Origin: an uncultured Anaeroplasmataceae bacterium
GTDB lineage: Bacteria; Bacillota_I; Bacilli_A; Acholeplasmatales; Anaeroplasmataceae
Direction: 5' to 3'
DNA: 49,415 nt
Assembly (NCBI GenBank): GCA_910579215.1
Contig: CAJTTN010000012.1
Coordinates: 1 to 49,415 of the forward strand
Positions 18,056 to 26,727 of this stretch are shown here, one piece after another. Every line of letters starts with the position of its first letter. Position 1 is the stretch's first letter. A program made the translations under genes and the position numbers. Under the pieces are notes generated by a model that was given only the letters and a program-made list of their open reading frames with translations, was not told the origin of the DNA and made no database searches.

Positions 18056-18742
18056 TTACTCCTCATATTCTATTGGGTCTTCTATCCCATTTTCTATAAA
18101 AGCATGCTTCCTATCTATACATGTTCCACATTTACCACAGGCTTTTTCACGTCCTTCATAACAGCTCCATGTTAGGTTATATGGCACATGTAGTCTTATT
18201 CCCTCTTTCACAATATCCTTTTTACTCCAATTAACGAAAGGGCCTTCTACGTGAACTTGCTTACCACTTCCAATATAAATGGCTCCATTTATTAGATCTG
18301 TAAACTCTGGACTGCAATCAGGATAGGCATTTCCACACGCATCATCAGAATGAGCTCCATAATAAATTATTTCACATCCCTTAGAAATAGCAATGGAAGC
18401 TGAAGCTGAAAGAAACAATCCATTACGAAAAGGCACATAAGTTGATACTGGGGAACCATTTGAGTCTCTTATTTGTTCCTCATACGATTCATAAGGAATT
18501 TTTTCATTAGATTGCTTAAGAAGTGAACAATCTGAATATTTAAAAATTTTAGTTAAATCCAAATATAAATGCTCAACACCATAGTAATTTGCCAATTCAA
18601 TACTTGATTTTATCTCACGATTATGCTTTTGACCATAAATGATACTTAATGCTATAACGTTCCCTTTCCCGACTTTTTCTATTGCTTTCGCCAAAGCCGT
18701 AGTCGAATCTACTCCTCCACTTAATAATACTAAAATTTTCAA
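18056..18742 (-). CDS. queC: 7-cyano-7-deazaguanine synthase
   Basis: A 228-residue PP-loop ATPase that makes preQ0 from carboxydeazaguanine and ammonia. LLSGGVDSTTALAKA is the PP-loop, and the zinc site is at CYEGREKACGKCGTC near the C-terminus. The start is TTG at 18742 overlapping the folE stop as TTGA, with AAGGAG inside the end of folE. Confidence 0.96.
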   Translation of the reverse strand: MKILVLLSGGVDSTTALAKAIEKVGKGNVIALSIIYGQKHNREIKSSIELANYYGVEHLYLDLTKIFKYSDCSLLKQSNEKIPYESYEEQIRDSNGSPVSTYVPFRNGLFLSASASIAISKGCEIIYYGAHSDDACGNAYPDCSPEFTDLINGAIYIGSGKQVHVEGPFVNWSKKDIVKEGIRLHVPYNLTWSCYEGREKACGKCGTCIDRKHAFIENGIEDPIEYEE

Positions 18743-19284
18743 TCTAATTCACTCTCCTTAATCTCTCCAATTTTTGCCTTAGTTACTGTTAAACTTTTCT
18801 TTTTGATTCCACGAGCTGCAACACAAGAATGACAACCTTTAACACGAACGAATATATCGGTAGAATTTGTTATTTTTTTTATAATATATAAAATATCTTG
18901 TGTTATTCTTTCTTGCAATTGCAATCTCTTAGATACTAAATCTGCAATTCTTGCAAGTTTTGAAAGACCAAGTACTCTACCATTTGGTATATAAGCGATA
19001 TCTACTGTCATATCATACATTAATGCCAAATGATGTTCACAAAAAGAAAAGATCTCTATGTCCTTCATCACCACAAGATTCCTAGAATTTGTTAAAGTAT
19101 CCTCAATAAAAGATTTATCTAGCATCATTGCTATTTCATCATTTGTATACTGCATTCCCTCTAGCATTTCTACCAACATCTTAGCAGCTCTTTTAGGTGT
19201 TTCAAGCAATCCTTCTCTAGAGGGATCATCTCCTACAGCAATAAGAATATCTCTAATTGCATTTTGAAGTCGTTTTTCATCCAT
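18739..19284 (-). CDS. folE: GTP cyclohydrolase I (queuosine pathway copy)
   Basis: A 181-residue enzyme converting GTP to dihydroneopterin triphosphate, the first step for both folate and queuosine. Zinc ligands are in FSFCEHHLALM and GCHSCVAARG. Position between queE and queC shows that it feeds QueD here. A second copy for folate elsewhere in the genome cannot be excluded. ATG follows GAGGTG, three bases after queE. Confidence 0.95.
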   Translation of the reverse strand: MDEKRLQNAIRDILIAVGDDPSREGLLETPKRAAKMLVEMLEGMQYTNDEIAMMLDKSFIEDTLTNSRNLVVMKDIEIFSFCEHHLALMYDMTVDIAYIPNGRVLGLSKLARIADLVSKRLQLQERITQDILYIIKKITNSTDIFVRVKGCHSCVAARGIKKKSLTVTKAKIGEIKESELD

Positions 19285-19287
19285 AAT

Positions 19288-19938
19288 TTATACACCTCTT
19301 TTGTTCTTATCCCAAATAAATTTATGTATTTGAAGTTGCAAACGTATATCATTTAAAGTATTTTCCTTCAAGAAATTTACTATTTCTGTAAGTTCAATAG
19401 TTCCAAAAACTGGACTAAAAATACAATTGGTTTTATTCTGTAAATTATATTTATAAATGATTTCTTTGCTCCTAATAAGATCATTCATATCTCCACAAAC
19501 AAACTTAACTGCATCATTTTTAGTAACATAATTATAATTAGTTAAATCCATTTTAGTTTCTTCCTTAGAATAAGGGGTCTTATAATCTAATGTAAATGCA
19601 ATATTTTTTATATTTTTAAATGGCAAAATACTAATACTTCCATTAGTTTCAATTTCAACATTTAAATTTAAGTCGCTCAATTTCTCTAATAATTTTCCTA
19701 TTTCCGGCTGTATTAAGGGTTCTCCACCAGTCAAAGTAACATTTTTAACACCCGTAGATAGAATATATTCAATAAGTTTATCTATACTCTCCTCTTCATA
19801 ATTAGGATTTATAAGAGAATATAAAGTATCACAATATATACACCTTAAGTTACAAAATGCAAATCGAATAAAAACAGAAAGTTGTCCTTGCCTAATTCCT
19901 TCTCCATTAATACTTACAAATTTTTCCACTACTCGCAT
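19288..19938 (-). CDS. queE: 7-carboxy-7-deazaguanine synthase (radical SAM)
   Basis: A 216-residue radical SAM enzyme that makes carboxydeazaguanine from carboxy-tetrahydropterin. FVSINGEGIRQGQ is the family start and CNLRCIYC the CxxxCxxC iron-sulphur motif; TLTGGEPL follows. I start it at the ATG at 19938 behind GAGGT. The longer frame begins at TTG 19953 inside queD. It overlaps the queD end by 10 bases. Confidence 0.94.
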   Translation of the reverse strand: MRVVEKFVSINGEGIRQGQLSVFIRFAFCNLRCIYCDTLYSLINPNYEEESIDKLIEYILSTGVKNVTLTGGEPLIQPEIGKLLEKLSDLNLNVEIETNGSISILPFKNIKNIAFTLDYKTPYSKEETKMDLTNYNYVTKNDAVKFVCGDMNDLIRSKEIIYKYNLQNKTNCIFSPVFGTIELTEIVNFLKENTLNDIRLQLQIHKFIWDKNKRGV

Positions 19939-20327
19939 GTGTACCTCGCACAATTATTAGGGGTCTCATAAACCTCAACATACAAGCAATCATATTCCGT
20001 ATTAAGTTTATCAAAAAAATATTTTGAAAAATTTTCGGCTGTAGTTCTAAAATTCACTTCACGAAGAATAAAATCTTCCTTTAGCATCTCCATAATTTCC
20101 CCTTTAAGACTATCCTTTTCGACTATAAAGGTATGATCAAAATAATCACATAGATTAGCTACACTAGCTTTTAAAACACCAAAATCAACAACCATACCAT
20201 TATGAAGTTTGCCCTTAACACTAACAATAATCTTCCATCTATGACCATGAATATTATGGCACTTTCCTTCATAATTACTCAAAAAATGAGCCGCATCAAA
20301 TGAACCCTCACATCTTACTGAATGCAC
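19929..20327 (-). CDS. queD: 6-carboxy-tetrahydropterin synthase
   Basis: A 132-residue zinc enzyme of the PTPS family, first specific step of preQ0 synthesis. DAAHFL and HGHRWKI give the zinc His ligands. The start is taken as GTG at 20327 because AGGAG (20337-20341) is nine bases away; a TTG at 20336 is too close. It is the first gene of the operon, directly behind the preQ1 riboswitch. Confidence 0.93.
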   Translation of the reverse strand: MHSVRCEGSFDAAHFLSNYEGKCHNIHGHRWKIIVSVKGKLHNGMVVDFGVLKASVANLCDYFDHTFIVEKDSLKGEIMEMLKEDFILREVNFRTTAENFSKYFFDKLNTEYDCLYVEVYETPNNCARYTCE

Positions 20328-20345
20328 AAATATCAACTCCTAACT

Positions 20346-20376
20346 AAAAAATGAGGCAACCAAAAAAGTTGCCTCA
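20346..20376 (-). terminator. Riboswitch-controlled terminator of the que operon
   Basis: ATGAGGCAAC (20351-20360) pairs with GTTGCCTCAT (20368-20376 side) around a seven-base A-rich loop. The minus strand ends in six T. It sits between the preQ1 aptamer and queD, so it is the attenuator. Confidence 0.9.
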
Positions 20377-20391
20377 TCACAAGTACACATT

Positions 20392-20432
20392 CCTTAGTTT
20401 TAAATTATAGACAGGATGGTTACGAACTGTCT
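20392..20432 (-). promoter_or_regulatory. PreQ1-I riboswitch
   Basis: On the minus strand, stem AGACAG/CTGTCT encloses the loop TTCGTAACCATC and is followed by the A-rich tail ATAATTTAAAACTAAGG. These are the parts of the preQ1-I aptamer (H-type pseudoknot with a conserved A-rich tail). Bound preQ1 should favour the downstream terminator and shut off the que operon. Confidence 0.88.
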
Positions 20433-20697
20433 TATTCATTTTCTTGTTAATTATAGCACATATCATTTTTCTATTCAAGACACTTTTTTCAATATAATAA
20501 TATAAAACTATTTTTTCTATGAATTGGTAAATTAATCAAATATCCCTCTTCCTCTATCTTATATCAGTCATTTCGCATAAGACTCATTTTTATTTATCAT
20601 CACTTTCTTAAAACAGCATTATAAGACTTATATTTCTAAATTTTATAGATTTTATGCTATCCTTAATCCAATAGCAATTCCTAACGAAATCATGTAT

Positions 20698-20729
20698 AAA
20701 AAAACAGATAATCGCAACGTATTATCTGT
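20698..20729 (-). terminator. Terminator after tRNA-Ser
   Basis: ACAGATAAT (20704-20712) pairs with ATTATCTGT (20721-20729) and the minus strand ends in seven T. It is nearly the same hairpin as after tRNA-Glu. Confidence 0.8.
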
Positions 20730-20741
20730 GTTCTCTTATGA

Positions 20742-20832
20742 TGGCGGAGCAGATGGGATTCGAACCCATGCACCAGTTACCCGGTCTACTTCCTTAGCAG
20801 GGAAGCCTCTTGAGCCTCTTGAGTACTACTCC
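20742..20832 (-). tRNA. tRNA-Ser (anticodon GCT)
   Basis: A 91-nt class II tRNA with encoded CCA. Acceptor GGAGTAG pairs with CTGCTCC (one G-U). Anticodon stem CTTCC/GGAAG carries CTGCTAA, anticodon GCT reading AGC and AGU. The long variable arm and the GGGTTCGAATCCC T arm fit serine. It lies downstream of recA on the same strand. Confidence 0.94.
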
Positions 20833-20894
20833 AACTACCAAGCGCTTTTTCATTATAACGTAAAATATAGCGCTTGTCAATTATTTTTTAGTCT

Positions 20895-21878
20895 CTATGC
20901 TGCAGCTATAACCTGTTCTTCTATTTCTTTTAAAAGTTCTGGATTATTTTTCAAAAATTCTTTTGTATTTTCTCTTCCTTGACCAATTTTGGTACCATTA
21001 TAGGAAAACCATGCACCTGATTTATTTATAATCTCATACTTAACTGCCAAATCTACAATTTCTCCCAAGCGAGAAATACCTTGACCATATATAATTTCTA
21101 CTTCTGCGGTTTTAAAAGGAGGTGCAACTTTGTTTTTAACAACCTTAACAACTGTACGATTTCCTAATATATTCGTTCCATCTTTAATAGCTTCTCCACG
21201 TCGAATATCTAGTCTCACAGAAGCATAGAATTTTAAAGCACGTCCACCTGTGGTTGTTTCAGGATTTCCAAACATGACACCAACTTTTTCACGAATTTGA
21301 TTTATAAATATTGCTACACAATTTGTTTTATTAATGATACCTGCTAGCTTTCTCATAGCTTGAGACATTAATCTTGCATGTAACCCAACATGAGAATCTC
21401 CCATATCTCCATTAAGCTCTGCTTCAGGAACTAATGCTGCAACAGAATCTACCACTAAAATATCTACACTTCCAGATTTAATTAAAGCCTCAGCAATATC
21501 TAATGCTTGCTCTCCGTTATCTGGTTGTGATAGAATTAAATTCTCTATATCTACTCCTAATGCTTTTGCATATACTGGATCTAAAGCATGCTCTGCATCA
21601 ATAAAAGCTGCAAAGCCTCCTAAAGCCTGAGCATTTGCAATAGCGTGTAAGGCAAATGTAGTTTTACCTGAAGACTCTGGACCATAGACTTCTATGATTC
21701 TTCCCTTAGGATAACCTCCTACCCCTAAAGCCTTATCTAGGGCAATAGATCCACTAGGAATTACCTCTATTTTATGATCTATTTCATCTCCCAAACGCAT
21801 GATAGAGCCTTTACCAAACTCTTTTTCAATTTTCTTTAAAGCCTCTTCTAAAGCTTGCTCACGACTAAGTTCTGCCAT
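20895..21878 (-). CDS. recA: RecA recombinase
   Basis: A 327-residue strand-exchange protein for recombination and SOS induction. Walker A is GPESSGKTT (about 66-74), Walker B is VDILVVDSVAAL, and loop regions include NQIREKVGVMFGNPETTTGG. The C-terminal acidic tail is short, which explains the length slightly below 350. It follows pgsA by eight bases on the same strand. Confidence 0.98.
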   Translation of the reverse strand: MAELSREQALEEALKKIEKEFGKGSIMRLGDEIDHKIEVIPSGSIALDKALGVGGYPKGRIIEVYGPESSGKTTFALHAIANAQALGGFAAFIDAEHALDPVYAKALGVDIENLILSQPDNGEQALDIAEALIKSGSVDILVVDSVAALVPEAELNGDMGDSHVGLHARLMSQAMRKLAGIINKTNCVAIFINQIREKVGVMFGNPETTTGGRALKFYASVRLDIRRGEAIKDGTNILGNRTVVKVVKNKVAPPFKTAEVEIIYGQGISRLGEIVDLAVKYEIINKSGAWFSYNGTKIGQGRENTKEFLKNNPELLKEIEEQVIAAA

Positions 21879-21886
21879 ATTTCCTC

Positions 21887-22519
21887 CTAAATTGATTCAA
21901 AAATTATTTTTCTACTATTCCATATATATTCTATCCCAGAATACAGTGTTAAAATTACCGATAAATACATTAATACCAAACCTATAATAGCGATAGCCTG
22001 ATGCAAGCCGGCAAAAAATAAGAAACCTATAGCTACCATGGTTTCAAAGGTTTTTACCTTTCCAGACCATCCAGCAGCTATGACCTGTCCACTTTGCGCA
22101 GCTACTAAACGAACCCCAGACACTGTAAATTCTCTCAATAATATAATTGCAATTCCCCACATAGGAACAAGCTCTAACGAAACAGAGCCTATTACAACCA
22201 TCCTTTTTTGCATAAATAATATTAAAAAGGAAATGAGAACCAATATTTTATCTGCAAGAGGGTCAGCAAATTTTCCAAATGTCGTAATTAGTTTATATTT
22301 TCTTGCGAGAAAACCATCTAAAAAATCTGTACAAGAAGCTAAAGCAAAAATGATAAAATTAATAAAATTTGCATAGCTTACCTCACAAAAAAAGATGCTT
22401 TGCAGATAGGGAATGTATGCAATAACTATCATTACTGGTATTGCAATAATTCTACCCATTGTTAATTTATTTGGCCAATTCATATTCACATATTTAATTG
22501 ATCTGTGAAAACAAATCAA
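21887..22519 (-). CDS. pgsA: CDP-diacylglycerol-glycerol-3-phosphate phosphatidyltransferase
   Basis: An integral membrane enzyme making phosphatidylglycerol phosphate. The CDP-alcohol phosphotransferase motif D-x2-DG-x2-AR-x8-G-x3-D-x3-D is seen as CTDFLDGFLAR, then TFGKFADPLADK. Four or more hydrophobic helices are present. The frame starts at TTG 22519 behind AAGGGAG; a more usual N-terminus (MNWPNKLT) would start at 22483 but has no clear ribosome site. The pgsA-recA order is common in Firmicutes. Confidence 0.94.
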   Translation of the reverse strand: MICFHRSIKYVNMNWPNKLTMGRIIAIPVMIVIAYIPYLQSIFFCEVSYANFINFIIFALASCTDFLDGFLARKYKLITTFGKFADPLADKILVLISFLILFMQKRMVVIGSVSLELVPMWGIAIILLREFTVSGVRLVAAQSGQVIAAGWSGKVKTFETMVAIGFLFFAGLHQAIAIIGLVLMYLSVILTLYSGIEYIWNSRKIIFESI

Positions 22520-22705
22520 TTATGACTCCCTTCACTAAATTCTTTTATCCTAGAATCCATCTCATATGGATTTTTTGTTTTGAATATCCTCTTTACTTTT
22601 CAGGTGTAAAAGGATACCCTCTTCTACCTCTAGTAGATATTATAACATAAAAATATGAAACTTTTGAAAGAAATTTAAAAAAGTATAAAAAAGTTTTACT
22701 CTAAG

Positions 22706-22726
22706 AAAAAAAGCCCAAAAACAGGC
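22706..22726 (-). terminator. Short terminator
   Basis: A weak five-pair stem (GCCC at 22713 with GGC at 22724) is followed on the minus strand by seven T. It would end the small membrane-protein transcript from 23017. Confidence 0.35.
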
Positions 22727-22771
22727 AATATTTCACTTTTTAAAATGAACTTTAAAAATAGATTTATAAAT

Positions 22772-23017
22772 TTAATTATTCAAAATTGAATTAAAAACAC
22801 TACCTATACCAGATACTACAATATCCACCACATAATAACAGCACTTATCCAAAAATTTTGCAGTCATTATAAAAAGATTTTTGCTACCATCTACATAAAA
22901 GGCTTGGTCATAGTCTGTTCCGCCAGCTTCAACTGAATCCTGGGTAAATATACTTCCTAATAAAATTACAGCTAAAAGTCCAATTGCTAAAAAAATAAAA
23001 ACACTTTTCTTTTTCAT
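22772..23017 (-). CDS. Small membrane or exported protein, unknown
   Basis: An 81-residue protein starting MKKKS, with one strong hydrophobic segment (residues 5-22, FIFLAIGLLAVILLGSIF). A polar part with Cys-Cys (FLDKCCYYVVD) follows. It may be an anchored protein or a cleaved signal peptide. The start at 23017 follows GGTGAT. I do not recognise a family. It lies between pgsA and a zinc-ribbon gene, near sporulation gene gpr. Confidence 0.6.
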   Translation of the reverse strand: MKKKSVFIFLAIGLLAVILLGSIFTQDSVEAGGTDYDQAFYVDGSKNLFIMTAKFLDKCCYYVVDIVVSGIGSVFNSILNN

Positions 23018-23074
23018 TTTATCACCAAAACAATTATACAAATACTACATGTCAAAAAAGCATACTCTTTGTAC

Positions 23075-23479
23075 CTATGTCAACTTATTTTTATCTGATT
23101 TTTTATCAAGGAGTTTAAAAAAATCTACCTCATTCATATTACAAGCTAATTCATAAAATAAATCAATTTGCGATAAGAGGACTTCCTTATAATAGCTTTT
23201 TATTCTTTTGTCATATAAAGCTTTTATGGTGTCCCTCTGCTCCTCTGTTAATTCTTTCTTGAAAATATCTTCAATCATTTTAAATATAGAAGAAAAAAAA
23301 TATTTTTTCGTTATTTTTGTTCCCCTTTTAATATTTATCGTGTCATTTTCCCTATAGCTACAACCACAATTTTTACAAATCCAATTCGCTTGTTGTGTAA
23401 AAATAAAATATTTTTCATTTAGATTACAAGCTTCTGAATTAATTTCCCCACAAATTGGACATTTTTTTTGTTTAGACAT
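23075..23479 (-). CDS. Zinc-ribbon protein of unknown function
   Basis: A 134-residue protein. CPICGE near residue 7 and CKNCGC near 35 form a zinc ribbon. A helical C-terminal half follows, rich in Lys and Glu (EEQRDTIKALYDKRIKSYYKE). It has no membrane segment. I cannot name a function. It stands between the small membrane protein and gpr, all on the minus strand. Confidence 0.65.
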   Translation of the reverse strand: MSKQKKCPICGEINSEACNLNEKYFIFTQQANWICKNCGCSYRENDTINIKRGTKITKKYFFSSIFKMIEDIFKKELTEEQRDTIKALYDKRIKSYYKEVLLSQIDLFYELACNMNEVDFFKLLDKKSDKNKLT

Positions 23480-23598
23480 TCATTTCTCCATATACTTTTT
23501 TATTAAGAAATATTTTACCATAATCGGAAAATAATTTCCATAAAATTTTATTACTAAATTTTAATAGCTTCTACTTTAAATTAAGTTGCTATAAACAA

Positions 23599-24360
23599 TT
23601 ATTCTTTGCGTAATGCTCGATTTATAGCTTCAGCAAGTAAACCTGACAAAATATCCATTGCTAAATCAATATCCTTAGGTGTTACAAAATAATTATCCTC
23701 CATATCCACAAAGGAATCTATATCACTAACCGTAGGTATCCCAATAGCCAAGACATCAACTCCTAAGGTTTCCTTAGAAAGTTCTTTTCTAAAATTATAA
23801 ATTCCAGATCCTGGATTAATACCTGCAGTGGAAAGCTGTATACTATTGCACATGCGTCTTGCATCTCTACAGGCTAATGCATCTACTATAATGACAAGAT
23901 TAGGATGAAAATCATCAACAATTGCTTGAATCACATCCTTGCTTTCCATTCCTGTTTTTCCCATAACAGATGGACATAGGGCACTAACATTATATTTATC
24001 AGGATGCTTTTCTAAATGTCTGTTGACCTCTATTTTATTTATGACTAAAGGCCCTAACGCATCTGGAGTAACAAAATCATTCCCTAGTCCAACAATTAAT
24101 ATATCACTTTTTGAGGGTAAATTTAAATTGATTAAAAAGTCATAAATTGTAGCCTCTAATAGCTTAACAATTTCTCGTGCCTTCATTCTATAATCGATTT
24201 CATCAATAGTATAATATATACCCTCCTTCTTTTTAATTTTTTTTGCTAGAGTTTTATTAACCTTAATTTTTTTGAAATGCATGCCATGAATTATTCTATC
24301 CACATCATATTGAAAATTAGCTTGCATATTCTCAACAGCCATATCTGTTCTATTTTTCAT
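23599..24360 (-). CDS. gpr: Germination protease (GPR)
   Basis: A 253-residue aspartic-type A25 peptidase that degrades small acid-soluble spore proteins when spores germinate. Family parts seen are RTDMAVE near the N-terminus (the autoprocessing region), VGLGNDFVTPDALGP, VSALCPSVMGKTGME, IIVDALACRDARR and VLAIGIPTVSD. It is shorter than the 360-370 residues of Bacillus GPR. The start is the ATG at 24360 behind GGGTGA. It is divergent from rpsT, a neighbour pair common in Firmicutes, and shows that the organism or its ancestor forms spores. Confidence 0.92.
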   Translation of the reverse strand: MKNRTDMAVENMQANFQYDVDRIIHGMHFKKIKVNKTLAKKIKKKEGIYYTIDEIDYRMKAREIVKLLEATIYDFLINLNLPSKSDILIVGLGNDFVTPDALGPLVINKIEVNRHLEKHPDKYNVSALCPSVMGKTGMESKDVIQAIVDDFHPNLVIIVDALACRDARRMCNSIQLSTAGINPGSGIYNFRKELSKETLGVDVLAIGIPTVSDIDSFVDMEDNYFVTPKDIDLAMDILSGLLAEAINRALRKE

Positions 24361-24421
24361 ACTTTCACCCATCTTTATTATCTATTTTTTTAATTTAACT
24401 ATGCATATTTTTATTTTTTTC

Positions 24422-24450
24422 TTGCAAACCATAGAACGAAATGGTATAAT
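24422..24450 (+). promoter_or_regulatory. Promoter of rpsT
   Basis: TTGCAA (24422-24427), a 17-base spacer and TATAAT (24445-24450) form a near-consensus vegetative promoter 34 bases before the ATG. Confidence 0.85.
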
Positions 24451-24483
24451 GTTTAATGCATTTGATTAGCGGAGGTGAAAGGT

Positions 24484-24747
24484 ATGGCAAATATTAAACA
24501 ACAAATCAAACGTGTTAAAACAAATGAAAAAGCAAGACAAGCAAATATGGCTTTCAAATCATCTTTAAAAACTGCTATGAAATCTGTACTAGCTGCTGTT
24601 CAAGCTAAAGATTTAGAAAAGGCTACAACTGCATTAGCCTATGCTTATAAGAAATTAGATAAGGCTCAAGCTAAGCATATCGTTCACAAGAACTATGTTG
24701 CTAGACATAAGTCTGAATTAGCTACTGCAGTAAATACATTAAAGTAA
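24484..24747 (+). CDS. rpsT: 30S ribosomal protein S20
   Basis: An 87-residue, Lys/Ala-rich helical protein of the small subunit. MANIKQQIKRVKTNEKARQ is the family start. I begin at the ATG at 24484 behind GGAGGTG rather than at 24475. It is one of the few plus-strand genes, with its own promoter and terminator. Confidence 0.96.
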   Translation: MANIKQQIKRVKTNEKARQANMAFKSSLKTAMKSVLAAVQAKDLEKATTALAYAYKKLDKAQAKHIVHKNYVARHKSELATAVNTLK

Positions 24748-24766
24748 TATATTTTCTAAATTAATA

Positions 24767-24794
24767 GGGCTATGCAAATTGCATAGCCCCTTTT
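24767..24794 (+). terminator. Terminator of rpsT
   Basis: GGGCTATGCAA (24767-24777) pairs with TTGCATAGCCC (24779-24789), then CTTTTG. A strong hairpin with a short T tract. Confidence 0.85.
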
Positions 24795-24820
24795 GTTTCC
24801 TATAAATGTGAATTTTTTCT

Positions 24821-25627
24821 TTACTCTAAATTTAGTTTTTTCTGCATCAAATAAATATCAACAAAATATCCTACCAAACAGATTACAATACATATCGCTA
24901 AAATTATACCAAGATACCCATTTAAATAATTTATAATGTCCTGCGGAGTTTCAAAATAAAAATTTCTTGATAGAAGCCCATATAAACTGATTACTATAGT
25001 TACCCCTATTCCAATGGCATAATTAAGAGCTATACAGAAAATTACTGATAAAATTCCTTTATTCTTAGCGAATGCATGTCCAATGGCTATTCCCGTATAG
25101 ATAACAAACAAACTCTGAAACGATGAAAATAACATACACAACAGCATCAAGATAGTAGGACCAGCAAGTAATCTTATAATTTCTTCTTCTGTCATAGCCA
25201 CTTTAAACATCTCTTGGAATGCTTGAATCAATGCTTCCCAAAGCATTGAATTTAAATAAGCAATCACACAACAAACCATAAGTACCAAAAAACTGATAAT
25301 CTGCATTAAAAAATCTGCCAATAAATGGGATAATAATAATGAATGCTTAGTTACTGGCAAGGTATGTGTCAAATAGCCTTGATCCTTAAATAAGGATTTC
25401 GCATAGCGAACAATACATATTACAATTGTATATATAGAAATAAAGCAACACCCTAAAATAAAGAAGCCATTGACACCCATTTTCAACAATAAGAAAAAGA
25501 CATTATCATCATATCCAATTAGATTAACTAACCGTACAATGATTGCTAAAACAGGCAAAATTGCTAATACAGGTAAATACTTATAAATCAGTGCTTTGAA
25601 ATCGTATTTAAAAACCTTTAAAAACAT
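24821..25627 (-). CDS. ABC-2 type permease of a YtrA-type system
   Basis: A 268-residue membrane protein with about six hydrophobic segments (YLPVLAILPVLAIIV, FILGCCFISIYTIVICIV, LMLLCMLFSSFQ and others). It is the membrane partner of the adjacent ATPase; both overlap by 10 bases. Such GntR-ABC cassettes respond to cell-envelope stress or peptides in Firmicutes. No substrate can be given. Confidence 0.8.
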   Translation of the reverse strand: MFLKVFKYDFKALIYKYLPVLAILPVLAIIVRLVNLIGYDDNVFFLLLKMGVNGFFILGCCFISIYTIVICIVRYAKSLFKDQGYLTHTLPVTKHSLLLSHLLADFLMQIISFLVLMVCCVIAYLNSMLWEALIQAFQEMFKVAMTEEEIIRLLAGPTILMLLCMLFSSFQSLFVIYTGIAIGHAFAKNKGILSVIFCIALNYAIGIGVTIVISLYGLLSRNFYFETPQDIINYLNGYLGIILAICIVICLVGYFVDIYLMQKKLNLE

Positions 25628-26313
25628 TTGAATGCCTCCCTAAACGCATCGTTAATGCTACCATTATATTGAGATCTTAATTCATCTGCATTACGATGTA
25701 ATATAATTCTTCCCTCATTAATAAATATAACATCATCTAAAATAGATTCAATATCATAGATTAAATGTGTACAAATTAATAAGGATGCCTTGGGATTAAG
25801 ATTCGAAATGATTAAATTTAATATCAAATCACGGGCTGCAGGATCCACTCCAGCTATTGGCTCATCTAAAATATATAGATCAGCGTTTCTACTCATTACC
25901 AAAATCAATTGTACCTTTTCTTTTGTACCTTTTGATAAATGCTTCATCTTCTCATCAGGATCAACACTAAGCTTCTTTACAAGCTCTAAAGCCTTTTTAT
26001 CATCAAAATCTTGATAAAAATCCTTAAACATTTGTATACATTCTTTAACCTTCATATCTAAATTAAGATAGGTACGTTCAGGTAGATAGGATATACGCTT
26101 TTTTGACTCAACCCCTACTGGATGCCCGCATACCAAGATAGAACCTGAATTTTTACTCAACAAGCCATTAATAATTTTAATCAATGTTGTTTTGCCACTA
26201 CCATTTGGTCCTAATAGACCAATAATTTTACCAGCTTCTAACTCAAAGCTTACTCCTTTAAGGGCTTCTTTTTGTCCATATCTTTTGACAACATCCCTAC
26301 ACTCTAAAACCAT
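25618..26313 (-). CDS. ABC transporter ATPase (YtrB-like)
   Basis: A 231-residue ATPase. Walker A GPNGSGKTT (about 33-41), signature LSKGTKEKVQ, Walker B LYILDEPIAGVDP and the H-loop ICTH are present. It starts with ATG behind GGAGG, six bases after the regulator stop, and overlaps the permease start. It energises export or sensing by the permease. Confidence 0.92.
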   Translation of the reverse strand: MVLECRDVVKRYGQKEALKGVSFELEAGKIIGLLGPNGSGKTTLIKIINGLLSKNSGSILVCGHPVGVESKKRISYLPERTYLNLDMKVKECIQMFKDFYQDFDDKKALELVKKLSVDPDEKMKHLSKGTKEKVQLILVMSRNADLYILDEPIAGVDPAARDLILNLIISNLNPKASLLICTHLIYDIESILDDVIFINEGRIILHRNADELRSQYNGSINDAFREAFKCF

Positions 26314-26318
26314 TTCGA

Positions 26319-26666
26319 CTATTCCTCCTTTAAAAGCTCTATAGCTTCTTCTTTTGAAATTCCAATACTTTGCATTAGATGTATAAAATCCTTACAATAG
26401 GTGTGGGCAAAGGAAGGCTTAAGCATTCCTAAAATTTCCTCATTTTCTGTTACAAAATAGCCATTTGTGCTCTGAACTTCAATGAGTCCCTCCTGAGTTA
26501 ATAAATCATATACCTTTACAATAGTATTTGGATTCACTCCCAATTTTATCGCATATTCTCTTACAGATAAGATCTTATCTTTAGGCCTATACACGCCTGT
26601 AATAACATCCTTTTTAAACAAGTCAATCACCTGTAAGTAAATGGCTCTGTCATTTCGCCATTCCAA
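26319..26666 (-). CDS. GntR-family repressor, YtrA subfamily
   Basis: A 115-residue regulator with a winged helix (SVREYAIKLGVNPNTIVKVYDLL), followed by the short C-terminal helices typical of YtrA. The start is TTG at 26666 with GGGGGCG before it. It heads the ABC operon, and a dyad operator overlaps the promoter, so it probably represses its own operon. Confidence 0.9.
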   Translation of the reverse strand: MEWRNDRAIYLQVIDLFKKDVITGVYRPKDKILSVREYAIKLGVNPNTIVKVYDLLTQEGLIEVQSTNGYFVTENEEILGMLKPSFAHTYCKDFIHLMQSIGISKEEAIELLKEE

Positions 26667-26678
26667 ATTATCGCCCCC

Positions 26679-26720
26679 TTGTTCTACTTAAATAGTACAA
26701 TAAAACGTTGATATTGTCAA
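26679..26720 (-). promoter_or_regulatory. Promoter with overlapping dyad operator for the YtrA-type operon
   Basis: On the minus strand TTGACA (26715-26720), 17 bases and TACTAT (26692-26697) form a good promoter. The -10 lies within the dyad TTGTACTA-N6-TAGAACAA (26679-26700). This placement would block RNA polymerase, as expected for the repressor encoded just behind it. Confidence 0.75.
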
Positions 26721-26727
26721 TAGAAAA

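Noticed and set aside
20692..20982. Plus-strand frame of 96 codons
   Set aside because: It crosses the tRNA-Ser gene and the end of recA in antisense; the protein is an artefact of the tRNA sequence.
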